Assembly (NCBI GenBank): GCA_964538885.1
Contig: CAZIHR010000108.1
Location: forward strand, 1 to 33,451
Length of the DNA: 33,451 nucleotides
Direction of reading: 5' to 3'
Source of the DNA: JAPOPJ01 sp964538885
GTDB taxonomy: Archaea; Thermoproteota; Nitrososphaeria; Nitrososphaerales; Nitrosopumilaceae
In this document: piece after piece, positions 1-8,144 of the stretch
Layout: each line of letters opens with the position of its first letter
How positions within the stretch are numbered: position 1 is the stretch's first letter
The notes under the pieces: generated by a model
Seen by the model: the letters and a program-made list of their open reading frames with translations, nothing else
What the model was told of the DNA's origin: nothing
Databases searched by the model: none
Made by a program: the position numbers and the translations under genes

Positions 1-1132
1 TGTCTTGCACAGCTTGTGCCAAACGTTCTGTCACTTGCGAATAGCCATCAGGCCCATCTTCTTTGGGATCATATGAAATTGGTGCTGCAAACGTCTTGCC
101 CGCATCAGTAAACGACTTCATAACAGTATCTTTGAGGCCACGACCCCATGGATCGTCTATATATATGGTAACAAGCACATCTATTCCCTCCTCAAGTGCC
201 AACCGAGTTATGGCCGGTCCCTGATTTGTATCATCTGGCAGCAACCTAAAGATGCTATCGCCCTCCATTGATAGAGATGGAGCAGTAGAACAACACGACA
301 GTACAAGCATATCATTATCATCGGCAAATTCCTTGACGGCAGTAGTGTTGGAGCTGCCAAGCGGACCTATCACGATATCAATGCCATCATCATGTAATTT
401 TTTGATTTTCTCCATAGAGATCTTTTGGTTAGATTCATTGTCCTCAACTACCAGTTCCAATGAGATATCCAGACCCGTCTGCATGATGCGCTCGTTGAAT
501 TTTTTGATGCCAAATTCAGTAGCTGCCTTGTTCTCCTCACCTAAATTGGCATTAGAGCCAGAAAGTGGCAACAGTGCTCCAATCTTGATACTATCTGTTG
601 GAGCAGTAGGACGATCAGACGTTATACCTATATTCATTTTGTAGATAGAGTCATCTGTTGTATCTGATATGTGAAGTATGCCCCATCGTATGTTGCCTGC
701 CAGTGTAAAAGAGTGCGTGGATACAAACTTGTCTTCCGGCTGCAATACTATGGCATAAAATTCATCAGTTACAAGATCCAACTTTGCAATACCATTAGCG
801 TCAGTGACGAGTTCTTTTATCTCGTCTGTAGTTGGCATCCAAACCACAACTAAAAGATTTTCAAATGGATCCTCGTTAACATCATTTCTGCTGTTGTTGT
901 TGTCGTCATTAAAGGCAGAGATCTCAAGCGTCACAGACGATTCTTGAAGTGGCAAGGCATCACCAGAGCCCAAAGTCACAGCACCAAGCTGGGCAGATTC
1001 AGCATTATTTGCGAGTTCAAAAATTTGCTTTAAAACATCCGCCGCATTGCTCTCTTCAGAATACGTTGTAGATGCAACAGGAACAAACGCCACAGCAAAT
1101 ATTGCAATAAGAAAAAACGGTAGCAGCGTCAT
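1..1132 (-). CDS. ABC-type periplasmic (branched-chain amino acid-like) binding protein, C-terminus off window
   Basis: This open frame begins at ATG 1132 and is still open at base 1, so about 377 codons are visible and the C-terminus is missing. Residues 1 to about 23 are a hydrophobic signal peptide (MTLLPFFLIAIFAVAFVPVA). A segment with an acidic, Asn-rich motif (DDNNNSRNDVNEDPF) followed by beta-like sequence resembles the calcium-binding SdrD-B/carboxypeptidase-regulatory fold. It is followed by a type 1 periplasmic binding domain that starts at IKIGALLPLSGSNANLGEEN and contains DIVIGPLGSSNT and IYIDDPWGRG. Family knowledge places such proteins outside the membrane as ligand receptors of ABC importers, here probably for amino acids, amides or urea-like solutes. 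No permease or ATPase is visible. The start overlaps the stop of the upstream gene (ATGA), which implies translational coupling. The fold is assigned confidently; the ligand is unknown. Confidence 0.85.
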   Translation of the reverse strand, partial: MTLLPFFLIAIFAVAFVPVASTTYSEESNAADVLKQIFELANNAESAQLGAVTLGSGDALPLQESSVTLEISAFNDDNNNSRNDVNEDPFENLLVVVWMPTTDEIKELVTDANGIAKLDLVTDEFYAIVLQPEDKFVSTHSFTLAGNIRWGILHISDTTDDSIYKMNIGITSDRPTAPTDSIKIGALLPLSGSNANLGEENKAATEFGIKKFNERIMQTGLDISLELVVEDNESNQKISMEKIKKLHDDGIDIVIGPLGSSNTTAVKEFADDNDMLVLSCCSTAPSLSMEGDSIFRLLPDDTNQGPAITRLALEEGIDVLVTIYIDDPWGRGLKDTVMKSFTDAGKTFAAPISYDPKEDGPDGYSQVTERLAQAVQD

Positions 1133-1461
1133 AGCTTTACCTCAGCAACATCAGTTGTGGTTGATATTTCAGGTGGCTCATCCTGAAATTCATATTGTAT
1201 GATAACTGTAGTACAAGTTATGGAACATATACTGCAATTAGCAGAATCAGGCATAAAGGTAACAACAGTGTCAGCAAATTCAGTCAATGCCAGATCGATT
1301 TTAGCAGACAGGCCACCACAAGTATCAAGCATCTCAATTGGTGTATGGTGCAAGCGATCAGAACGCGCCAGATCTATAACAGTTGGTAAAGTAGATAGAC
1401 GATTCACGGAGATATTTAGTAAATACAGAATATTAAAACATATTGACAAAAACAGTGACAA
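1129..1461 (-). CDS. Small membrane-anchored cysteine-containing protein, function unknown
   Basis: This open frame of about 110 codons begins at TTG 1461 and ends in an ATGA overlap with the binding-protein gene, which argues that it is real. Residues 2-17 (SLFLSICFNILYLLNI) form one membrane segment or signal anchor. The rest is a short extracytoplasmic-type domain with Cys residues in the DTCGG and CSICSITC motifs, which could form disulfides. I do not recognise the family. The TTG start is doubtful. A TATA-like element lies near 1520, and about 25 bases downstream is ATG 1499, which opens with MSESANYSEILDTC in another frame. One extra base near 1466 would join that start to this frame ahead of the membrane segment. 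So the true gene may run to 1499 with a one-base indel. Confidence 0.5.
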   Translation of the reverse strand: MSLFLSICFNILYLLNISVNRLSTLPTVIDLARSDRLHHTPIEMLDTCGGLSAKIDLALTEFADTVVTFMPDSANCSICSITCTTVIIQYEFQDEPPEISTTTDVAEVKL

Positions 1462-1660
1462 GTATCTAAGATTTCTGAATAGTTAGCAGACTCGGACATT
1501 TACAAACTACTCTATATATGAAGTAAAATTTTGTGACCACCGCTTTAAACATAAACTACAAGCAAATCACCAGTATGATTAAAGTAATTAACACACGCAT
1601 AAAGCAAATAAAAAATCAACTCACCAGATCCAGACACACTAATTTGGTAAAAGAACTGCT

Positions 1661-2521
1661 CTAGTAAGATCGTCCAGACATCTCAGATGCAATTAAAACT
1701 GCATCTCTTGTCTGTGCAACATTGTGTGTGCGAATAATGTCTGCACCATATAACACTGAGATGGCTTCTGCTGCAATACTTCCAAATATTCTGTCTGGGG
1801 GATCATCACGCTCCAAGATATTGCCTAAAAATGACTTGTTAGAGACGGAAATTAAAAGTGGGTAACGCTGTTTAATTGATCGCAAGTTACAAATGATTTG
1901 AATATCTCTTTTGTTCCAGTCAGTATGAGTTCTGGTAAAATATTTTCCACGTCCAGATCTTCTAAAGAACCCAATGGCAGGATCCAAAACTAATTTGTTT
2001 TGAGACAGACCACAATCTTTTGCAATTGTCACACTCTCCCTCAACAGTGCCTTAGTTGATTTGATGGGATCACCTGTGACTGTTTTGGTGTCATATGCAC
2101 ATAATATGACTGACGGCTTGTGCAAAGAAATGACATCAGTCATTTTTTTGTCAAATTTAAGGCCCGTAATATCATTGACTATTTCAGCACCATTCTCCAA
2201 TGCGGCCTTGGCAACAGATGCTCTACATGTATCAACTGATATAGGCAGATCAGAGACATCTCGAACTATTTTGATTGCCTCAAGAATACGACATAACTCT
2301 GTCTTTTCTGGAATATGTGTGGACAGATATGGTGCAGTAGACATGCCTCCCACATCAACAAAATCTGCACCGTCGCACTCCATCTGAATGACTGCATTCC
2401 GAATCTGCGAGCGAGATATTTTGACTGATTTTTTATAAAATGATTCTGGACTTGTGTTGATAATTCCCATTATTCGGACTGGATTGCTTCCACCTACAGG
2501 CGTTCTGCCAAGCTTATGCAC
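1661..2521 (-). CDS. folP: Dihydropteroate synthase-like pterin enzyme
   Basis: This is a TIM-barrel pterin-binding protein of about 287 residues. It carries the family signatures RIMGIINTSPESF (N-terminal pterin loop), DVGGMSTAP, ISVDTCRASVAKAALE and VNDITG, and it ends with the GADIIRTHNV strand. In folate makers, DHPS condenses 6-hydroxymethylpterin diphosphate with p-aminobenzoate. In archaea that make methanopterin-like cofactors, homologues are thought to act at the equivalent step with another aryl donor. The frame is open up to 2599, but that would overlap the divergent mptE. GTG 2521 gives a compact N-terminus (VHKLGRTPVGGSNPVRIMG) and removes the overlap, so I prefer it; TTG 2545 is the alternative. 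The neighbouring mptE makes the diphosphate substrate, so the pair are consecutive pathway steps. Confidence 0.85.
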   Translation of the reverse strand: MHKLGRTPVGGSNPVRIMGIINTSPESFYKKSVKISRSQIRNAVIQMECDGADFVDVGGMSTAPYLSTHIPEKTELCRILEAIKIVRDVSDLPISVDTCRASVAKAALENGAEIVNDITGLKFDKKMTDVISLHKPSVILCAYDTKTVTGDPIKSTKALLRESVTIAKDCGLSQNKLVLDPAIGFFRRSGRGKYFTRTHTDWNKRDIQIICNLRSIKQRYPLLISVSNKSFLGNILERDDPPDRIFGSIAAEAISVLYGADIIRTHNVAQTRDAVLIASEMSGRSY

Positions 2522-2546
2522 ATAATTTATCAAAAACCCATACAAT

Positions 2547-3290
2547 TTGAGTTGTGTGATAATCCAGGGATGGAATCGTAAATATGCAGAGATAGCCAAA
2601 GAGTTTGGTTATAATATACAGCTGGACTACCAATCAGCAATCATACTAGACCACATAATGAGAGACACAATACCAGACAAAACAATAGCAACTACAATCA
2701 AAGACAAGACTGTATTTGTGATTGGTGCTGGGACATCACTGGAAACATCAATCAGTATATTGAAAAAATTCAAAAAAATAGTCAAAATTGCTGCAGACAG
2801 TGCTGCAAAGCCGTTGATTGAGAACAATATAGTTCCAGATATTTTAGTTACTGACCTAGACGGAGATAAAACCGCGCTCAAAAGATGCAGTAAAAAGGGT
2901 GCTTTCATCGTAGTGCACGCGCATGGTGACAACATACCAAAACTGTATCTGGCAAGAAGCTTCAATAGATATCTAGGCACCACGCAAGCAGAGCCGTTTG
3001 GGAAGATACGTAACTTTGGTGGATTTACAGATGGAGACAGAGCAGTCTTCCTTGCAAGTCATTTCGGAGCAAGAAAGATAGTCCTATTTGGAATGGACTA
3101 TAACAATAAGATAGGCAAATTCTCAAATACAAGCAAAGATGATGTGAAAATCAAGCTTAAGAAACTAGCGAAGAGCAAAAAGCTTCTAGAATGGCTAGCA
3201 GAAAGAACCAGATCAGAACTATTTACAACTTCTACTCATATACGCGGATTCAAAAAGATACTACCCAGAGATCTAGTTTTACTAGAATGA
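2547..3290 (+). CDS. mptE: 6-hydroxymethylpterin diphosphokinase, MptE/DUF115 type
   Basis: This is a protein of about 247 residues of the archaeal MptE family (COG1634). It has an N-terminal W-x3-Y-x2-I-x3-FGY pattern, a central VFVIGAGTSLE nucleotide-binding-like strand-loop, the acidic VTDLDGD motif near residues 101-107, FIVVHAHGDN, and IVLFGMDYNNKIGK. The family transfers pyrophosphate from ATP to 6-hydroxymethyl(dihydro)pterin and replaces FolK in archaea. It starts at TTG 2547 or, equally plausible, GTG 2556. Both give a conventional N-terminus, and both leave very little room between this gene and the divergent DHPS-like gene, so the two promoters must overlap. The downstream genes (3320, guaA) follow on the same strand with short gaps. 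Confidence 0.87.
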   Translation: MSCVIIQGWNRKYAEIAKEFGYNIQLDYQSAIILDHIMRDTIPDKTIATTIKDKTVFVIGAGTSLETSISILKKFKKIVKIAADSAAKPLIENNIVPDILVTDLDGDKTALKRCSKKGAFIVVHAHGDNIPKLYLARSFNRYLGTTQAEPFGKIRNFGGFTDGDRAVFLASHFGARKIVLFGMDYNNKIGKFSNTSKDDVKIKLKKLAKSKKLLEWLAERTRSELFTTSTHIRGFKKILPRDLVLLE

Positions 3291-3319
3291 GTTTAATATT
3301 GTAATAACAACGAAAAACT

Positions 3320-3871
3320 ATGGGATTATCCGATGAACAGATCCATAAAATTGTAAAGTTGAAAGACGATCTATACTCCCGCATAACTGAACATCAAGAA
3401 GCAATCGAGCTACTAGAAAGCAACCTTGAGATCTTAGATATAGTCCTAAAAGAGAGCAGTTTCATAAAGGCATCATCACTTGTAGCAAAAACACCAGACA
3501 AAAATACTGAAGATGTAAAAGATATAATCCCAATTACAGGTGGAAGTGATGGTAAAGTTGTGGCACAAGCACACGTAACACCCGAACAAATCACCATCAC
3601 AATAGAACCAAACATCAAAGTCAATACTGACACACCACCATTCAAGTCATTCTTTTTAGATAGAATAATTGGCGGCATGAGCAAAAAAGATCTAGATGAA
3701 GCAAATGCAGGAAAGATCCAAAAAGAATCAATCATAAATCATGTAATTACAACAGATGATCAATACATCAAGGAGATAATCATCGAAAATTATAGACACA
3801 AAGACAGAGTCAATGAAATCATTAACACTGTAGGATGGTCACTTGCACGCATGCTTGAAAATATCAAGTGA
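3320..3871 (+). CDS. Conserved-looking protein with N-terminal coiled coil, function unknown
   Basis: This 183-residue soluble protein begins at ATG 3320, lies 29 bases after mptE and ends 6 bases before guaA, so it is probably in one transcript with them. Residues 1 to about 45 form an amphipathic helix or coiled coil (LSDEQIHKIVKLKDDLYSRI). A Pro/Asp/Thr-rich linker follows, then a compact domain with alternating beta-like segments (VTPEQITITIEPNIKV, PFKSFFLDRIIGG) and a helical C-terminus (RVNEIINTVGWSLARMLENI). There are no membrane segments, no cysteine clusters and no catalytic motif that I recognise. The C-terminal half could be a small dimerising or nucleic-acid-binding domain, but that is a guess. 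I do not assign a function. Confidence 0.75.
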   Translation: MGLSDEQIHKIVKLKDDLYSRITEHQEAIELLESNLEILDIVLKESSFIKASSLVAKTPDKNTEDVKDIIPITGGSDGKVVAQAHVTPEQITITIEPNIKVNTDTPPFKSFFLDRIIGGMSKKDLDEANAGKIQKESIINHVITTDDQYIKEIIIENYRHKDRVNEIINTVGWSLARMLENIK

Positions 3872-3877
3872 TATCTA

Positions 3878-5401
3878 ATGGACAAGATCGTAGTTCTGGA
3901 TTTTGGCTCTCAATATAGTCACCTAATATGTAGAAGAATCAGAGAATTTTCCGTATATGCAGAGCTTGTGCCATACAACACAAGTTATGATAAATTATAC
4001 AAACAAAATCCAAAAGGAATAATTTTCTCTGGGGGTCCATCAAGCATCTACAGCCAAGATGCACCCAAGCCAGATAGTGAAATTTTCAAGATGGGATTGC
4101 CCCTGCTAGGAATATGTTATGGGCACCAGCTAATAGTTGACAAGTTTGGCGGCAAAGTTAAACGCGTAAACAGAGAATACGGCTCATCAATGCTGGTAAT
4201 TGATGACAGCAAAGGACTACTTGATGGAGTGGGAAAATCTTTCAGGGCATGGATGAGTCATGGCGACGAAGCAGAAGAGATCCCTCCTAGATTTCAGATA
4301 ATAGGACACACCGAAAGTGCAAAGGCTGCCGCAATTGCACTCAAAGAGAAGGCAGTTTATGGGATCCAGTTTCATCCAGAAGTGGTCCATACTGAAAGGG
4401 GCACAGATATACTCAAGAATTTTGTACTCAAAGTGTGTAATGCAAAACAAGATTGGACAATGGGGGGATTCATCGATTCTGCCGTGCAAAAAATTGCACA
4501 CATTAAGGGAAATGTACTCTGTGGAGTAAGCGGAGGAATAGATTCAACAGTTGCTGCCCTGCTGATACACAAGGCAATAGGTGACAGATTAAGATGTGTA
4601 TTTGTGAACAATGGACTGTTGAGACTCGGCGAGGAGACAGAGATCGTTGAAATATTCAAGGAAAACTTTAAGGTAAATTTCAGTCAAATAGATGCTTCCC
4701 GGGAATTTCTAGATGAACTCAACGAAATAGCAGATCCAGAGATGAAAAGAAAGATAGTAGGCAAAGAGTTTGTCAGGGTATTTACAAAGTTTGCCGAAAA
4801 GAATGGTCCTTTCAGATGGCTTGCACAAGGTACATTATACCCAGATGTGATTGAGAGTGGAATATCACGAGGTCCCGCATCAGTCATAAAATCACATCAC
4901 AATGTAGGAGGGCTTCCAGAGAGCTTAGATATGGAGATATTGGAACCGCTACGAGAGTTATACAAAGATGAAGTAAGAAAAATTGCAAAGATCCTGCACG
5001 TTCCAGATAAGCTACTCACAAGGCATCCCTTTCCAGGTCCAGGATTGGCAGTAAGAGTGATAGGCAAAATAACTCCAAAAAAGCTTGAGATTGTCAAAGT
5101 GGCAAGTAAGATAGTTGAAGATGAGTTGTTTGATGCAGGACTATACGACAAAGTATGGCAAGCTTATGCAGCAGTTGGAGATGACAAGGCAGTTGGCGTA
5201 GTGGGCGATGAGAGAAAATATGGAAATATAGTCATGATCAGAGTGGTAGATTCCATTGATGCAATGACTGCAGACTGGACCAGACTACCGGACTGGTTGT
5301 TGGAGAAGATCAGTAATCGCATAACAAATGAGATAGATGACGTGACGTGGGTCACCTATACAATATCGAGCAAGCCTCCTGCCACAATAGAGCCACAATA
5401 G
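3878..5401 (+). CDS. guaA: GMP synthase (glutamine-hydrolysing)
   Basis: This 507-residue full-length enzyme converts XMP to GMP with ATP and glutamine in the cytoplasm. The N-terminal class I glutamine amidotransferase domain has nucleophile Cys80 in GICYGHQ and His166/Glu168 in FHPEVVHTERG. The ATP-pyrophosphatase domain carries the P-loop SGGIDSTVA at about 218-226. The C-terminal dimerisation domain contains RHPFPGPGLAVRVIG and ends with VTYTISSKPPATIEPQ, close to the usual IdxKPPaTIEWE ending. The domains are fused in one chain, whereas many euryarchaea split them into GuaAa and GuaAb. It starts at ATG 3878, six bases after the upstream gene. The only oddity is a C-terminal Q where the family usually has W-E. 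Confidence 0.97.
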   Translation: MDKIVVLDFGSQYSHLICRRIREFSVYAELVPYNTSYDKLYKQNPKGIIFSGGPSSIYSQDAPKPDSEIFKMGLPLLGICYGHQLIVDKFGGKVKRVNREYGSSMLVIDDSKGLLDGVGKSFRAWMSHGDEAEEIPPRFQIIGHTESAKAAAIALKEKAVYGIQFHPEVVHTERGTDILKNFVLKVCNAKQDWTMGGFIDSAVQKIAHIKGNVLCGVSGGIDSTVAALLIHKAIGDRLRCVFVNNGLLRLGEETEIVEIFKENFKVNFSQIDASREFLDELNEIADPEMKRKIVGKEFVRVFTKFAEKNGPFRWLAQGTLYPDVIESGISRGPASVIKSHHNVGGLPESLDMEILEPLRELYKDEVRKIAKILHVPDKLLTRHPFPGPGLAVRVIGKITPKKLEIVKVASKIVEDELFDAGLYDKVWQAYAAVGDDKAVGVVGDERKYGNIVMIRVVDSIDAMTADWTRLPDWLLEKISNRITNEIDDVTWVTYTISSKPPATIEPQ

Positions 5402-5452
5402 TACCAACTCATGCTAAAATAATCACTAACGATTTCTGACACAATAGAGTTT

Positions 5453-5517
5453 ATGCGTAATCAAAGAATGATATAGGATTTAGACGTGATTTGACATGTC
5501 AAAACGTAATTGCGCAT
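5453..5517. repeat. Nested inverted repeats between convergent guaA and the ROK kinase gene
   Basis: An outer pair of arms, ATGCGTAAT (5453-5461) and ATTGCGCAT (5509-5517), encloses a perfect 14-base palindrome, TTTGACATGTCAAA (5490-5503), flanked by ACGT on both sides. The element sits between two convergent stop codons, so a role in 3'-end formation or as a protein-binding site is possible. A 14-base palindrome is expected about twice by chance in a window this size, so significance rests on context only. Confidence 0.35.
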
Positions 5518-5547
5518 ATGAACTAATATCTATACACATCAATCTAA

Positions 5548-6411
5548 CTAGAGCAATGCTGCACCAAAGACGCCCGCGGAATCTCCCAATTTGTTTTTAA
5601 GTATCGGGGTATTTGCCGAGCTCGAGAATATCTTGTCGTGGACTGATTTCTGTCCATCAGTATACAAAAAATCCACGTTAGATAGTCCACCTCCAAGCAC
5701 TACAACATCAGGATCCAAGATGTTAATTACGTTGGCAAGTCCCATTCCAAAGTCTTCAAGCCAGTCCTTTTTGAATTGGATTCCCACTTTGCTGTCCAAG
5801 TTCTGTACAATTTCAGGCATGGTCTGTGCCTTGCGTGTCATCTCAGACCAACGTCTTTGAAGAGCCATACCAGAAATATACGTCTCAACACAGCCGAGTC
5901 TTCCACAGTAACAGTCACGTCCATATGGGTGCAATGTATGGTGCCCCCATTCCCCCGCTATACCTAATCTGCCATGATGTAGTTTCCCATCAATCACTAT
6001 GCCGCCGCCCACGCCGGTCCCCATTATAACACCAAATACGAATGAGAAATTGATGGCACTGCCCATGGTTGCCTCTGCAACTGCAAAACAGTTTGCATCA
6101 TTTTCCAGAGATATATTCTGTCCCAGTCTTTCTTCAAGATCCTCTTTTAGTGGCTTGTCTAAAAGGCACCAAATATTACTGGATTGAATGAGTCCAGTGA
6201 CTTTGGATATGGATCCAGGTGTGCACACACCTATAGAGATATGCTCAGCTCCTTCTGACATCTCATTTGTAAGGGAGGCAATCACATCAAGTATTTCGGT
6301 ATAGTTGTCTTTAGGTGTGGAGACGCGCTTCCTTTTGAGTATGGCAAGAGATTCATCCAAAAGGACACCCTCAGTCTTGGTGCCGCCCAGATCTATGCCT
6401 ATTCGATACAT
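5548..6411 (-). CDS. ROK-family sugar kinase (glucokinase/N-acetylhexosamine kinase-like)
   Basis: This 287-residue protein opens with the phosphate-binding motif GIDLGGTKTEG (residues 5-15). It has the ROK END motif (Glu103-Asn104-Asp105, where the Asp is the catalytic base), GTGVGGGIVIDGK, and the zinc-binding signature GHH followed by CYCGRLGCVE (Cys167, Cys169, Cys174). ROK kinases phosphorylate glucose, N-acetylglucosamine, N-acetylmannosamine or allose with ATP; the substrate cannot be read from the sequence. It begins 21 bases after the thermosome stop on the same strand, so it is probably co-transcribed with the thermosome by readthrough. Confidence 0.9.
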   Translation of the reverse strand: MYRIGIDLGGTKTEGVLLDESLAILKRKRVSTPKDNYTEILDVIASLTNEMSEGAEHISIGVCTPGSISKVTGLIQSSNIWCLLDKPLKEDLEERLGQNISLENDANCFAVAEATMGSAINFSFVFGVIMGTGVGGGIVIDGKLHHGRLGIAGEWGHHTLHPYGRDCYCGRLGCVETYISGMALQRRWSEMTRKAQTMPEIVQNLDSKVGIQFKKDWLEDFGMGLANVINILDPDVVVLGGGLSNVDFLYTDGQKSVHDKIFSSSANTPILKNKLGDSAGVFGAALL

Positions 6412-6432
6412 AAGTTGACAGACATCTTAAAG

Positions 6433-8058
6433 TTAGCCCATTGGGGGTGCACCTGCACCACCCGGAGGCCCGCCAGATACTGCAATGACATCATCTATAC
6501 GCAAAATCATGCAGGCTGCCTCTGTAGCAGATTTAATTATCTGTTCTTTTACGGCAATAGGCTCAATGACGCCCATAGTCATGGTGTCGGCAATCTTTGT
6601 GTTCCTTGCATCAATACCGATCCACTTGCGTCCCTGATTTTGTTTGGCTCGAAGGCTTGCCATCGTATCAATGGGATCCATCCCTGCATTTTCTGCAATT
6701 GTGAGCGGAATTACCTCAAGGGCCTCTGCATATTTTTTAATTGCCAGCTGTTCTCGCCCATCAAAGCTGTCTGCCCATTCCTTTAATTGTGATGCCGCAA
6801 AAGATTCCGGAGCCCCGCCGCCTGCAACTATACTTGGTTTTTCTATCACGTCCTTTACTACCATTAAAGAATCATGAATTGAACGATCCACCTCATCAAC
6901 CACGCGCTGTGAACCACCACGTATCAATAGCGTCACGGACTGGGGATGTTTGCAACCTTCAATGAAGACCCACTTGTCGGACTCGACCTTCTTTTGGTGT
7001 GCAAGATCGGCATAACCTAGATCTTTTTCGGTAAGATCATCAAGATTGGTGATAACTCGACCACCGGTCGCCTTTGATAGTTTGATCATGTCGCTTTCTT
7101 TGACACGACGTACCGCCATTATTCCATGTTTTGAGAGATAGTGCTGGGCAATGTCGTCGATTCCTTTTTGGCAAATCAATACGTTAGCCCCCACATCATA
7201 AAGTTTGTCAACCATGGTCTTGAGCATCCTGTTTTCTTCTTCTAGGAACATCTGCATTTGTGTGGGATCAGTTATTCTGATTTCTGAACTCATCTCAGTC
7301 TTTTCAATCTCAAGTGCCGTGTTGAGCAGTGCAATTTTTGCCTTTTCGATCTTTGTTGGCATTGCACTGTGAACGATCTCCTTGTCAAGTACTACTCCCT
7401 TAACTACCTGAGTGTCTTGTATGGAGCCGCCTGACTTTTTTTCCACTTTTATATTGTCAAGGTCTACAGTGTAAGAATCTGCTTTTTTCGTAGCCACTCC
7501 CAATATTGCATCTACTACAATCTTTGAAATAGTACCACTGTCTTCTGAGATAAGCTTTGATTGCATGCTAGTAGTGGCAATCTTCAAGAGTGATTCCCTA
7601 TCATCAGGCTTGATTTTTCTGGCTAACTCAGAGTATATCTGCAACGTTTTTTCAGATGCGGCCTGATAACCCTCAATTATTACCGAGGAATGAACGTCCT
7701 TTTTAATTAGTTCCTCTGCTTTTGCCAGCAAGGCCCCACCAAACACCACAGAAGATGTGGTTCCATCTCCCACCTCATTATCTACAGTCTTTGAAATTTC
7801 AACCATCATCTTTGCCGCAGGATGCTGTACATCAATCTCCTTAAGGATGGTAGCACCATCATTAGTGATAGTAACATCGCCCAAAGAGTCCACCAGCATC
7901 TTGTCCAGCCCCCTAGGCCCCAAGCTGCTCTTAACCAGATCAGCCACCAATTTTGCGGCCGCAATATTGTTCTGCTGAGCGTCCTTGCCCTTCTGCTGAA
8001 GAGCACTTTCCTTCAAAACCAGTACCGGCCCATTAGGCCCCTGTTGAATTGATGCCAT
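6433..8058 (-). CDS. thsA: Thermosome subunit (group II chaperonin)
   Basis: This is a 541-residue full-length archaeal chaperonin that forms the double-ring, lid-closing folding chamber in the cytoplasm. The visible signatures are LGPRGLDKMLVDSLGDVTITNDGATIL near residues 46-72 (cut by the P-loop equivalent), GDGTTS at 97-102, the apical-domain and helical-protrusion region around residues 200-370, IVAGGGAPE, and a C-terminal Gly/Pro/Met-rich tail ending GGPPGGAGAPPMG. It starts at ATG 8058 behind a TATA-like element. Most Thaumarchaeota carry two thermosome paralogues; this is one of them and the alpha/beta naming is arbitrary. The upstream gene on the same strand, ade, is separated by 86 bases with its own promoter signal between. 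Confidence 0.96.
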   Translation of the reverse strand: MASIQQGPNGPVLVLKESALQQKGKDAQQNNIAAAKLVADLVKSSLGPRGLDKMLVDSLGDVTITNDGATILKEIDVQHPAAKMMVEISKTVDNEVGDGTTSSVVFGGALLAKAEELIKKDVHSSVIIEGYQAASEKTLQIYSELARKIKPDDRESLLKIATTSMQSKLISEDSGTISKIVVDAILGVATKKADSYTVDLDNIKVEKKSGGSIQDTQVVKGVVLDKEIVHSAMPTKIEKAKIALLNTALEIEKTEMSSEIRITDPTQMQMFLEEENRMLKTMVDKLYDVGANVLICQKGIDDIAQHYLSKHGIMAVRRVKESDMIKLSKATGGRVITNLDDLTEKDLGYADLAHQKKVESDKWVFIEGCKHPQSVTLLIRGGSQRVVDEVDRSIHDSLMVVKDVIEKPSIVAGGGAPESFAASQLKEWADSFDGREQLAIKKYAEALEVIPLTIAENAGMDPIDTMASLRAKQNQGRKWIGIDARNTKIADTMTMGVIEPIAVKEQIIKSATEAACMILRIDDVIAVSGGPPGGAGAPPMG

Positions 8059-8100
8059 TGAGATTCAGTCTCAAGTTGATATGCCCCCTTTTTTAATATT
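8058..8100 (-). promoter_or_regulatory. Thermosome promoter with palindrome at the start site
   Basis: Reading the minus strand, an A/T box (AATATTAAA, 8092-8100) lies about 26 bp before base 8070, the predicted transcription start. An inverted repeat TTGAGA-N5-TCTCAA occupies 8058-8074, so it covers the predicted start site and reaches the A of the ATG. It could be an operator. If transcription starts at its outer edge, it could instead form a hairpin abutting the start codon. The positions are read directly; the function is inferred. Confidence 0.5.
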
Positions 8101-8144
8101 ACTTAGTTGAAACTTGCAGGAACAGCCTACTAAATACCACACAT

